In this document: positions 13,025 through 24,600 of the stretch, one piece after another
Position numbering within the stretch: the first letter of the stretch is position 1
Layout of the letters: each line of letters opens with the position of its first letter
Source: Macrocystis pyrifera
Taxonomy: Eukaryota; Sar; Phaeophyceae; Laminariales; Laminariaceae
Assembly (NCBI GenBank): GCA_031763025.1
Contig: JASSKH010000011.1
Location: 248,001 to 312,000 of the forward strand
DNA length: 64,000 nucleotides
Reading direction: 5' to 3'
Notes under the pieces: generated by a model
What the model saw: only the letters and a program-made list of their open reading frames with translations
Told to the model about the DNA's origin: nothing
Databases searched by the model: none
Made by a program: the position numbers and the translations under genes

Positions 13025-14559
13025 CCTATGCCAATGGAAAAACAGAGTTTCCTTTTAAAAGTTTGAATTCCGAAGATACCCGCCAGAATTTTTCAGGTAC
13101 AGCTTGCTATGAGCACGATTCTTCAAATCGAAAGTTCCAAAAAAAATAAAACCCCGAAAAAAACATTTCTGGTGCCGATGTTGGGCCAAGATCGGCTTGT
13201 GAAAAACTCAGGCGGATGTTTAATTCGAAGCGGCGAGATTCCGAGTCTTCGACAGACGTCGATCGACAAAACCAGCGACTACTTCGTGAATTTTGAACGG
13301 AATGCGCTCGTTAGGGGCTCCGACCCACCCTAGGGACACCGTGTTACACCGTGGGCGGTGATATGTGGTTGGCGCTGGTGTGCACGAAACAGATTGCTAA
13401 ATTTCTGCAAAATATTTTTTTTACAGGTTTGGGAGAAGACCGTAGGACGCCGACGGCAAGCTCTGGCCTCCTAGACCATGGATCCACCTGATATATTTGA
13501 GGCCATCATCTATACTCGTTGGTCTTGCCCGACGCCAAGCGGGTTGGCCGTGGGCTTCGTCTATGTCGAGATGGAGCCGAGCGGGTTGGCCGTGGGCTTC
13601 GTCTGTGTCGAGATAGAGCGTCTATCGTCGCACGAGCTGATTTTTATCAGCGTGTTGACAATTTGCAATAAGAACAAACAAATTGCGCCGCTTGCAGCCG
13701 TTTGAAAAAACTAGGAAAAAATCAAACATTGTTAGACCTATGCCAATGAAAACGCAAAGTTCCCATCAAAAGTTTGAATTCCAAAGATACCCGCCAAACG
13801 TTTTTAGAACACGCTTCCAATGGGCACGTTTAGAAAAAAAAAAGTTCCAAACTTTAGAAAAGCCCGGAAAAACAAATCTGGGGCCGATGTTGGGCCAAGA
13901 TCGGCTTGAGAAAAACTCAGGCGGATGTTTGGTTCGAAGCGACGAGATTCCGAGTCCTCGACAGACATCGATCGACAAAAACAGCGATTGCGTCATGAAT
14001 TCTGAACGGAGTGCGCTCGTTAGGGGCTCCTTCCCACCCTTGGGTCACCGTCTTCACACAATGGCCAGTGACGTGCGGCGGGCGCTGGCCAGGCGTACGA
14101 TAAAAAAACAATTAGCCGCTGGTGTGTACAAAACAGAAGACAAAATTTCTTGATCCGTCTCGAATGGCAAAAAACAGGCTTTTTTTCAAGTTTGGGAGGA
14201 TACCGCAGGACGCCGCCGGCAAGCTCTCGCCCCCTAGCGCATGTATCCACTTCCTATCTTCGATGCCGTCATCTATACTCGTTGGCCTTGCCCGACACAG
14301 CGGGTTGGCCGTGGGCTTGGTATATATCGAGATCGAGCGTCTATCGTCGCAAGAGCTGATTTTTATCAGCGTGTCACAAATTTGCAACGCGAGAAAACAA
14401 ATTGCGCCGCCTGTAGCCGTTAGAAAAAAAAAGAAGAAAAAATCAGACATTTTTTCCCTTTTTTCCCACAGCGGCGGTACGAGGATATTTTCGGCTGTTT
14501 TTTTTAAAGCAATGTTTTTGAAAGAAAACTTTTGGACTCCACGTTTCCATTGGCATAGG
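13025..14559. mobile_element. composite of two tandem copies of the CCTATGCCAATGG element
   Basis: Copy one starts CCTATGCCAATGG at 13025, copy two at 13737; both carry the ATGTTGGGCCAAGATCGGCTT block, then a CGTAGGACGCC / GCAAGCTC block and a TTTTTATCAGCGTGT block. The right end at 14559 is the inverted terminus CCATTGGCATAGG. A further TTCTCGTTCCCAT remnant lies at about 14650. The frames inside are not convincing as genes. Confidence 0.6.
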
Positions 14560-16612
14560 TCTTATCCCCTTTTTTTTGCCCGGCGGCGGTACGAGAATCT
14601 TCGGCTGTTTATTGGAAGCAGTTTTTTTAAAGAAAACTTCCAGACTTCTCGTTCCCATAGTCATATCATAGGCAGCTGAGTTTCTGTTATTTTTTTTCTC
14701 AACGTACGTGTGCATGTAGTACATCACATAGGTGGCACGCGGTTGCACCTGAGCCTGACGTGCCTTTTCTCCCAGCCGCCCACCCTAAATAGTTGGATGG
14801 TTAGCAAGTACATAATAAAGTAGACTACGGAGACACATCTACAGGGAGCAGAGTAACTTAGAATTAACGTTTTGATGGACACAACAAATATAATAAAAGG
14901 CGTTGTATTAACAGCATTCGAGGTACAAGTAACGTGTCGTGCCAAAACAGCACGATGCGTTCTATATTATTATTGTGCTTGCCAACCGACAATGTGTAGT
15001 GTTATTCCAAAAAAGACTGAGGAACATAAAGTGAAGAACTCTCCAGAACAAGAGCGCAGCAGTATCATACGACAAATCAAACCGATGTGACGCACATGAA
15101 GACTACCCTAACCAACATCCCTCCATCTCACCCACCAATAAACGCGCACTCTCCTCCTTACTCCTCAGCCACTCCCTAAGAATCATCTACCAAAGCGTTC
15201 TATATTTAAGTACTGTATCGACAAACAAAAAAGCGAAAAACTTGCTATTTTGCCACGTACTTACTGCTGTAACGTCCTCATGTTTTACTCAATCCCCGTA
15301 GAGCAGGGCTCGCCCTTAATGCAGGACTTACCGACCTCAGCCCTAGTCCTAACCCTAATTTGTTGGGGAGCTTGAGGTCGGCAGGGGCGGTCACGCGGCT
15401 CTGCAACGTATTTGGGTGGCGTTCTTGAAAAAAAAACGGGCGGCCGAAAAAAACAGTATTGACCTATCAGACAAGCAGCCATCACGAAATTCGTTGCAAC
15501 CCCGTCCTGCAAATAGGGCGAGTCGTACAGCAGAGAGCTGACAGATAGCCTATACTCTCTATCGAGGAATAGGCGAATCCAGGCTCAACTCGTAGACCCC
15601 AGAGGCCGACCGGCCTTCCAGCCCGACTTTACAGCCACGTGCACAGGTTGTCCTGAGGAATCTGGGGCGTCTGTTTGGTTGGGATATACATGACCACCAG
15701 CCCGATCCCGTACCCGCGCCCCGTGAAACACCCACTCAAGGTTCGTCACTCACGTCGTCATCAACCCCAAGAGCAGCATCACCTGCTGTTGTCACCACCA
15801 TCGAACCTTCTATTATATCTCCCTGTACTGCTAGGAGTCACTGTGGTGCGAGTCTAGCGCCGCGGGGTGTGGTTTTTACATTTTTATCACCGTGCTTTGG
15901 AGTTAGTGGTTTCAAACAGAACCTTATCTACAAGGTACAGACAGTACGTCACAAATTTCAACATTATAAAATTGATTTTGCCACCAAACAAATTGAGACA
16001 AGTTGGGAAAAAAACGTGGCTCGTGTTTCGCAATTTTGGCAAGTCCAAATTTCAAATTTCGGTTTTCAATTTTCCATGATGCGGCTATCTTGGCAAGTTT
16101 TTGCTGCTTATGTGTCGTTTCTGAGTGTATAGTTTATTTTACAATCACTGTTTCCAGCGGCATACGGGTAGTTATCTCTGTTTTCCCTAAGGAGTGGAAT
16201 GGTGCTGGACCAGTCGGTGTCTCTGTAGTCCGGGAAGCGTACATAGGAACCCCAGACAGTAGTGCAGGGACGGAGATGCGTTTTTGGGCAGGCAAGACAT
16301 GTGGGCATATCACACTGACTACTCACCTAGACATGTCCGCCAGCACCCTAACCCAATCCACAGAAAAGGATAAGAAACCATCAACCCCATCGAAATGTAC
16401 ACAACAAAGGGAAGTTTACCACCGGGGTTCGGGTTAGCTACCACCCCGCTGTGGCGGCAGGTCTTGCAAACAAAACAAACAGCAGTAGTATGTATGTAGG
16501 AGGTATCTATCACATCACCGAACATGTCACGCGGGGTCCACGCACAAAAAACACCGATTGCACCGCTTGTCCAGGTATATGAATAAAAAGGAATGAAAAC
16601 GAAGCTGTGATG

Positions 16613-17207
16613 CCTATGACAATGGGAACGCGAAGTCAAAAGTTTTTCTTTCAAAAGATGTTGCTTTCACAGAACAGCCGAAAATGTCCTCGTACCGTGG
16701 CTATTTGAAAAACGGGGAAAAATACTTAATTTATTTTTTCGTTTTTTTCTGACGGCTGCAGGCGGCGCAATTTGTTTTTTTCCTGTTGCAAATTGTCAAC
16801 ACGCTGACAAAAATCAGCTCGTGCGACGATAGACACTTTTGTTAGATGCCTGGCCAGCGCCCGCCACATGTCACCGGCCATTGTGTGAACACGTTGACCC
16901 TGGGGTGAGTCGGAGCCTCTAACGAGCACACTCCGTTCAGAATTCATGACGCAGTCGTTGGTTTTGTCGATCGATGTCTGTCTAGGACTCGGAATCTCGC
17001 CGCTTCGAACCAAGCATCCGCCTGAATTTTTCTGAAGCCGGTCTTGGCCCAACATCGGCCCCAGTTTGCTTTTTTCGGGGTTTTCGAAAAGTCAGGACCT
17101 TTCCGCTTCAATATTCGTGCTCACAGCAAGTTGTACCTTAAAAAATCTGGCGGATCTCTTTGGAATTCTTTTTGTTTGCCGAAACATTGCGTTTCCATTG
17201 GCATAGG
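16613..17207. mobile_element. inverted-repeat element (CCTATGCCAATGG ends)
   Basis: Starts CCTATGACAATGGGAACGC and ends GCGTTTCCATTGGCATAGG. The interior, read on the minus strand, matches blocks at 13.2-13.35 and 13.88-14.1 kb (TTGGGCCAAGATCGGCTTG ... GTTAGGGGCTCC). Probably a non-autonomous DNA transposon; the superfamily is not set because no target duplication is clear. Confidence 0.6.
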
Positions 17208-18694
17208 CGTGATATCGAAAAAAATGCTTATATATCATCTTTGTAAGCTTGATGTTTTAATTCGATCGGGCGTTCCACGAGGTGTATAGGTTTTTAAGAG
17301 CTGCCGAGCAACGAAATCGTTACCTACCCAGTAGTATGCCATAAAAGCGATTGCTGTAGTTACGACCCCCTGTATATAAGGGTTGCAGCAGGGTCAGCAC
17401 AGGTACAGGTCCAGCCCAGGCCGGGTGCTCGGGTTCGTGCTGCTCATGTCTTGATGCACGTGCGATGACTGAAAATCGCACATGCTTCATAGAACGTTTG
17501 CTCTTCTTTATAGGACAAAAGCATCACCACGGTGCTCACACCTGTGTTGGTAGAACAACGTGGAGGAGGGACAGAGCCCTTCGGCACGGGCGCCTCATCA
17601 CCGTGAAAGACACGTATGTGGCCTCGGCACCGCCTGCGCCCCGACACCGCCTGCTGACGCGACTAAAGCCATGAGCTCAGTCCCGATCGCTTGTTTTCGT
17701 TTTTCGCCCGTCCTCAAGCCAGCTCTCTCTGTCGCATGCGCGGTTGAAGCTCCGACAGCAGTCCTGTGACCCGCCAGTCATGGCAGCAGCGCGTGACCCC
17801 CTTGACGCTTACAGATGTTACGGCTATCAATAGGCTTAGCAGTACAGGTGAAAATATTTCTCCGCGTTGGTATCGCTTCCTTGTTGCCACGCCCCCCTGG
17901 TGCATATGCACCTGTCTGGAAGTGTCGTAGTGTACCAATCGTCCCATCTTGCTGTATCGCCCTCCTCACTGTTAAATAGCACCGCGTCTGCTTCCTGGGT
18001 AGGTGTACGAAACGCACCGCTTTGTTTCCTGTCGTGCAGCTCGTGTCACCCCCCATCGATATCAGCCCCCACTACTATTAATATTAATATTAATAATAGC
18101 AACCACCCTCGGTGATGAGTAATGCCAACTCAAATGAAACCCGCCCTTTATCACGAATGTTATTGGTACTTGATACTTGTATAGGACACCCCACCGCAGG
18201 AAACCACCTCGAGTGATGGAGACATGCTAAGCGTAACCCTACCTACCAACCGGGGTGGTTTCTCGGGCCAGAGACGGCAAAATACTGCTGGGGAACGGAA
18301 TGCAAATTCTACGCGCATGTCTCGGCACAACGAGCCTCGCACGCATGCACCAAAAGTCATTGGAGTCAAGAGGAAATTAGGGGCCACGGAAAATGAGTAC
18401 GTAGGAGTTTCATGCTACGAGGTACCTTGTATGATATATTTCGATGCTATTTTTGCTATTTTATGGGAAAGTACCAAATGCGTTTGTTTTGCACGTGTGG
18501 GTGCTCTTCTTGGTCGCCGCAATTTTTTTTCTCGCACTTCTGGGTTGCGGAGCACGCAAGAGCCCCACCCGCACACTACGGCGAACGGCGAACGCCGGGC
18601 CCCGCCCGAGCTCTGTGGCGCGTACGGTGGGCGTTCAAATTCGCGCGAGGCTCTTTTTTGAGGGGTTACGTTTCGTGACTACCGCTGTGTCGAC

Positions 18695-20135
18695 TAGTGC
18701 TGGATATCGTACCGAAAGTTTCGATATATCGTTCGATATATATTTTTTTTAAATCGAACCGAAAAAGTTCGGTATTTCAATACTAGTTTCGGTAATTCGA
18801 TGAACGATAACGATACGATAAAACGATAAAAAGTCGAACGCCCCCACGGGGGACAGGGGACACGGCAAGCGTAATAGGTTGGGAGATGACACTGTCGATG
18901 CCCTCGTGTTTTTGGACGGTTCGCCCGGATTGGCATGGTCAAGCGGAATCTCGCAGGAGGCGCTCGGCAGGAAGGACAAGAGATGTTTTGCTTTGTGTGT
19001 GGCGGCGATGGTTGGGTTCGTGAGTACGTATACAAGTTCTTCCGAATAGCATTGTGCGGCATTACATACATTTTGGGTTGAGCTGTGGTTGTCGTGGCGC
19101 TCTGGTACTTAACAGCTATACATACCTTCTACTATTACGGGGGGGCATAGTAAATAGGACCAAAAAATTGTTAATAAAAATAAGTAAATGTATAGGTTTT
19201 TGTGTGTACCGTAGGTCCTATTTACTATGGTCCCCCGCAATAATAATACAGCATAATAAACCTGATCAGATGTTTTTTTTCTTTTTTTTTTCATGCACAC
19301 ATGGTACACAATACACAATACCTGGTAGCCAATACCTGTCTTCCTTTTTGTTTTTTGTCTATTAGTCTCTTTTTTGCTTCCCTGGTGGTGTTCTTAGTAG
19401 CGGAGTACATATGTTTGTCTTTTTGTTTTATCTCTGTTCTACACCCCTCGTGTGGTGTGCGAGCTTGCAAACTGCGAAAACATGCGCGTTCTCTCGTTTG
19501 TTTCCTTTCTTGATTTCCTCATGCGTTCTTGCCTGAAATGAACTTTTTATCTCTCGTCCATTTTCGATTTTTGTTTTTTTTTTTTTTCCCCCCAATTTTG
19601 ATTTCGATTTTTCGGCGTCGAGTTGTTTTTTTTCATCCTGTCTATTTCTTATGGGTGGTATGTGGTCTTCTCGGTTTCTGTGGCGACTTGTACAGCCTAC
19701 CGCATGTATCGGATACTTACGTGTGCGGACCTCACTTTTATTTTTGTCTGGGGTGTACATGTGCTTCAGTTATCATGTGTACTATTCTTTGGTTGTTTTA
19801 TTTTTACCGAGGTATTTCTTCCACTCCAGAGTTATGGGAGCTTGTCTGCATTGTATTGTGGCGATGCGTTAATCTGATAACAACAACCTGGCATACGTTG
19901 ATCCTGGGAATCCTCTGCTGGTGTTGTATTCACTTTTATTACGGGTTCTCGTGGTGATGACGCGACCCCCCCAAAAGTAAAGAAAAAGGACCTTTTGCGC
20001 CGGTTTTCGCCTCCATCATCGTTATCGTTATCGTTATCGACTTTTCCGGATTATCGGTACGATAACGATAACGAAATTCGAAGTTATTTTGGCCTTGTCG
20101 TACCGAAACGTTTATGGTTTCGATATCCAACACTA
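18695..20135. mobile_element. hAT-like non-autonomous DNA transposon
   Basis: A 1441-bp element with inverted ends TAGTGCTGGATATCG / CGATATCCAACACTA, followed inward by CCGAAA-type inverted sequence and CGATAACGATAAC stretches. It is flanked by a perfect 8-bp direct repeat GTGTCGAC (18687-18694 and 20136-20143). An 8-bp target duplication and TAGTG-type ends are hAT superfamily traits. No transposase is recognisable inside. It contains a nested MITE (19135-19240). Confidence 0.85.
19135..19240. mobile_element. ~106-bp MITE, copy 1 (nested in hAT-like element)
   Basis: Inverted ends TTACGGGGGGGC... / ...GGTCCCCCGCAA with inner arms ATAGTAAATAGGACC / GGTCCTATTTACTAT. Flanked by TA on both sides, as in Tc1/mariner-type (Stowaway-like) MITEs. 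More divergent than copies 2 and 3. Confidence 0.85.
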
Positions 20136-20721
20136 GTGTCGACTATTTATAGGGCAATGGACACATTTTTTTCCCCGCTTTTTTAGTTTTCGCTCTGCTT
20201 CGGTATCTGCTGTACCACACCGCCCTCAAGGTGTCTATACTTGTGAGGCAACCATGGTGCAACACCAGCCCGGCTTCAAGCTTTTTCCATTTTGACAGGC
20301 ACGAACGGTGTTTTTGGGCGTGTGTGCGTCTGCTTGTGCGGCATCCTAAGCCTCTACATTGTACGAAATGAAACGCAATCCCAAGAAGAGCGGTGCAATT
20401 GCAACTTTACATTAATGTTGTAGTTATTGCTCTGTTGTCTGATGCTGTATTTGTATTACTCCATCCTCCAAGCTCCTTACTTTGTGGCAGCCACGGTACA
20501 AGAGTAAGAGCAGCCGCACTCCAAGGTCTTGACGTGGCGACACCCATAAGCGGAACTTCCGTGTCAGTGTGCGTGCGTGTGTGCATATAACAGGAACACG
20601 ATCTGAACGATTTCATTCATCCCATTTCTACTGTAGTTCCTCTGCAAGTTACATGTCTTTGTGACTACTACTGCTGTAGTTATGATACTATGCACAGTAC
20701 TTCTACTCTGTACGAGTATTA

Positions 20722-20826
20722 TTACGGAGGTCCATAGTTAACAGGACCTATGGTGTACATAAAAAACTATATATTTGCCTATTTTTACTAACAAAATTTG
20801 GTCCCGTTAACTATGGACCCCTGTAA
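20722..20826. mobile_element. ~105-bp MITE, copy 2
   Basis: Ends TTACGGAGGTCCATAG / CTATGGACCCCTGTAA, inner arms GTTAACAGGACC / GGTCCCGTTAAC, TA on both flanks. Same family as 19135-19240 and 36745-36849. The AT-rich centre is shared with copy 3. Confidence 0.88.
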
Positions 20827-21039
20827 TATCATGCGTAGATAGCAGCTTTACACCGTGGGTGCTCAGGTACAACATCGTACCAGGTATGATGTTCCGTCAT
20901 ACATTTTTCACATGTTTCTAGTATGTATTATAAGGTCGTTTTTGAAAACAGGAAAACAAGCCTCTCCGTTGCGTGATGCGCCTGGCTTGCAGTATTTATT
21001 TAGTCCGCCTGATGGAGGTGTATGAATAGTCTGCTCCTT

Positions 21040-21620
21040 TTACCTAAAGCCCGGATACTCGCGGGTACGGTATTATCCGTCCCGCCAATTATCGTCACGG
21101 GTACGATTCGCACTCAATAATCGCTGAATATTTATTATTTGGCCTCCGGATACCCGCGAGTTCCCGGGTACCGGGTATGTACACGCTGTTTAACCCTGCA
21201 AATATCGCGGAGGGCAACTTATTATCCCGGGAATGACGTCCCCTGGGCAGCACTTCGTGCAAAATATCTCCAGGATATACCAGTTTGAAAGCTCTGTCGG
21301 GCGATCGCCAATTTCACAGTAGAGCTATTCGTGTCAAACCCGGGTACCGATACTCGCGGGTATCGATGTTTCATCCTGGAAACCCCGAGGGCAACTTGTC
21401 ATCCTGTCACCACATCCCCTGGGCACCATTTCGTGCCTGGTACGTACACAGCAGTACACAGAATCGAGGAAATCAATTGAAGTATATACGTGGTACCAGG
21501 ATACTCTATTTCCCGGGTACACGGGTAAGCGGCGGGTACCCAGGACCCGCCTAAAGTAGCCGATATTACTCGCGAGTACCCGCGTTTTCCCCCCCCCCTA
21601 AAAAAATGGCGAGTACTCGT
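21040..21620. repeat. GGGTACCCGCGAG-rich repeat block
   Basis: Many copies of GCGGGTA, ACCCGCGAG and CCGGGTAC in both orientations (about 21045-21190 and 21335-21590), arranged as loose inverted repeats, with a C run near 21590. It looks like a decayed inverted-repeat element; boundaries uncertain. Confidence 0.4.
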
Positions 21621-24600
21621 TGGCCATGAGTAGTCGGCGGGGTACACCTGTGCTACTGTGTGTGTCTGTCTGTTTGTCTGTTGATTCGACTGCTGGATAT
21701 CTTGTGTGTGTGTGTCGGCAGCTACTTATTTAACTGCGAGGCCTCTACGTACATGATCAATTTAACCAAACCGAGGCCTACAGAAACGGGTGAGCCTTCT
21801 GTTACCCGGGGGGGCTTGTTTCGCTGCAAGACGTCTCGATTTTGTCGCGGTCCTTTTGGGCGCCTTGCTGCTATGGTGTGTGTGTTTTTTTAGGGCGGCG
21901 GGATTAGTTTTCTATCTCGACTTCGAACGCACACCGCCCTAATGCTGTGTTGGTATGTTTGAAGCAGCCTTGCCTCATTTGCTGGCTTACTGCTGTATGT
22001 GTCAGGCACCCTTGCCTAATTCGAGCGTGCTTCAGAAATGGATACCAGGCGCATAAAAAGAAAAAATCACTACATGAAAACCCAGAGAGTAAATTCCTAA
22101 GAGTATCACAAGTGTTTTTTTTACGGATGGGGCTTCGCCGCGGTGGACTGACGCCCGCCTGCGGTTCCGCGCATGCCCGTAATGGTCAAGATTGGTTAGG
22201 GTTAGGATTAGGGTTAGTAGGCCGAAGCCGCCCCAAAGCGGCTGTACTGCCAAGGGATGTCCTAAACTGCGTCATACAAGGGAGGCTGACTGTAAGTACT
22301 CTGTTTTGAGTTTGTTGAACGGAACAACACCTCCAGCGGTAGGTGTACGATGATGACAGCAGCTGTGTAGCAGCGGAACTTATAGCTACGAGTACCCGTA
22401 CGCTCGCACGTACCATTATATTCCCTCTCTGACACGAATATTCTTGTTTTATTGAGGCGGTACGATCTAGGGGGTGGGATCAAAAACGCAGCAGATTCTC
22501 AAAAGTGCAAAAACAGCACGCCCTGCTGGGACACGGTGAGAACACGGCCGAGACTACCCCCGGCAGAGTCGAGGGAGGCAAGCACTATCAGGCACGAGGA
22601 AGCAGCGGACCCAGATGTGGACCTCATCGCGAGGAAACTTGAAAACGGGTCGGAACCTGGTGTAAAAATATGTTTTCAGCTCTGACAGCAAACCGCCTAT
22701 ATTATCCTGCATATGTTTATACCATAAGTGCACTCGACCACGTGCAGAGCAAATCACAGAGTAGAAACATGTCCGAGATACGAGATACTCATGCTTTGTG
22801 CACAGCGGCTATAGTCATCACAGTTTATATGGTACGAGTATGTACCTCGTTACTGGTATTTACAGCAGGACTGCCTTCCTGTCTTCCTGTTAACCCGAGA
22901 CCCCATCCTTGTCGGGGTTACCCTAGACCATAGACCTCCTAGGGTACCAGAGTGCCAGGGTACTGCATCAATATTCCAGACCGCTGTAGTGCGTAAGTGT
23001 CCCCTGTTGGGCTGTCTTTTTGTGTTATGGTACGATATTATGCAGGTATCATATCGTATGAGATTACACCTGGTATACCGGCATGAAGTGCGTATATACC
23101 TGGTATATGATACCAGGTACATACCGGTACTGCTGTGTTAGGTGTCGTACATAGTGCTGTACGTACTCATATTGTATCATACATATCACCAAAAGTCTCG
23201 ATCTATCAGCTGTTGGTTTCTATATTTATGTTATACCTGGTACGTAGTACACGAGTAGGTATTGCGGCAACTGCACGCCGACAGCCCATGTTGTGGATGC
23301 AGCAGTACTGCTGCTGTACATATCGCTGTGACCCAATCGCTGTATCTGATCACTTTTATCGGTTTTGGCTGCCCCCGGCTGTCCAGGAGTGCTGGCGGTC
23401 CGTGCGCTCACCATGAACACGAGGTCTCCTTCAGCTTCAAGCAGCAAGAGACGTCTCACTCCTCTCACACGTTGGTATTTAACATTCAACCAGTTTAATT
23501 TTTCTCAGCTTGCTGGTGAATGTTGGTGTTAAACATTAAACCAGTTTAAAAATTTTAAGCATGCTGGTGAATGGTTGGTGCTAAGCGTTCTGCCAGCTTA
23601 AATTTCATGCTACTTGTATGTTGTTGAGTAGTTGGCGCCTCTCTCCCCCCCCAGGGAGCATGGTAAAGTCTGATTGGTTTACGCTTTATGCACTTACTTC
23701 CGTTGGATGAGTACTTTCATGACACCAACTTGTACTTGCCAACTTGGTATTATGTAACGGTATGGCATTGTCCGTACTACAGCAGTACTACGACTATTAT
23801 ACCTGTCTACTAGGGCTCCGCATGGTTGCCGGCATGTTGAGAGCACCCACCCATGCTTCGGATAGGAAAACATGCATCGGTGTCAGTTCCGACTACTTCA
23901 AGTAATTATACCTGGGTCGTATAAATATATTGTTATCTCTGCTGTAGTGTCCCACATTCAGGATCAAACCAACGTCACGCGTTGCAGAAGGCAATGTCAA
24001 GTACTGTTTGTAGTACAAGAAAGTGTACCGCGATAGAAATCGCCCTCGCTCAGAGCCTCCTCTCTTGGGCGTGTGTGTCTGTCGTATTTGTCTCTCAGCC
24101 TTATTTGTGAGAAATCCTGTAGTCTCAGTTCTTCGGATATTATTTGTCAGCCACAATTATCAGAGCGTACAGCAGTACCTGGTATCGTTTTTGACATTCA
24201 GTTATCAGTCTAATTTCGTTGTCTCGTGTATGATATATCTGGTATCCAGTATGTTCTCAGTTTGTTTCAATGCTGTAGATGTATTGAGGGTGTATATACT
24301 TCCGATATTTCCGTGTTGCGAATACTTGCAGCATACGAGAGTACTATTAATAACAACCAAAAGAATGCCTGTTATAGCACTATATCCCCAGTACATAACT
24401 CCAGAATATTGACAATACTCTCAGTATCCTCCTAAGTTACTGCGACTTCTGCACACACCTACTATGGTATACGCATCCATGCATAGATGGACCCCACTCC
24501 ACTCCACTCCACTCCACCCCACCCCACCCCCCCCCCATTCCAGCGCGCTGACTCCAGCATATTACGCTCAGTGTCCTCCCAACATACTGCGATTACCGGC

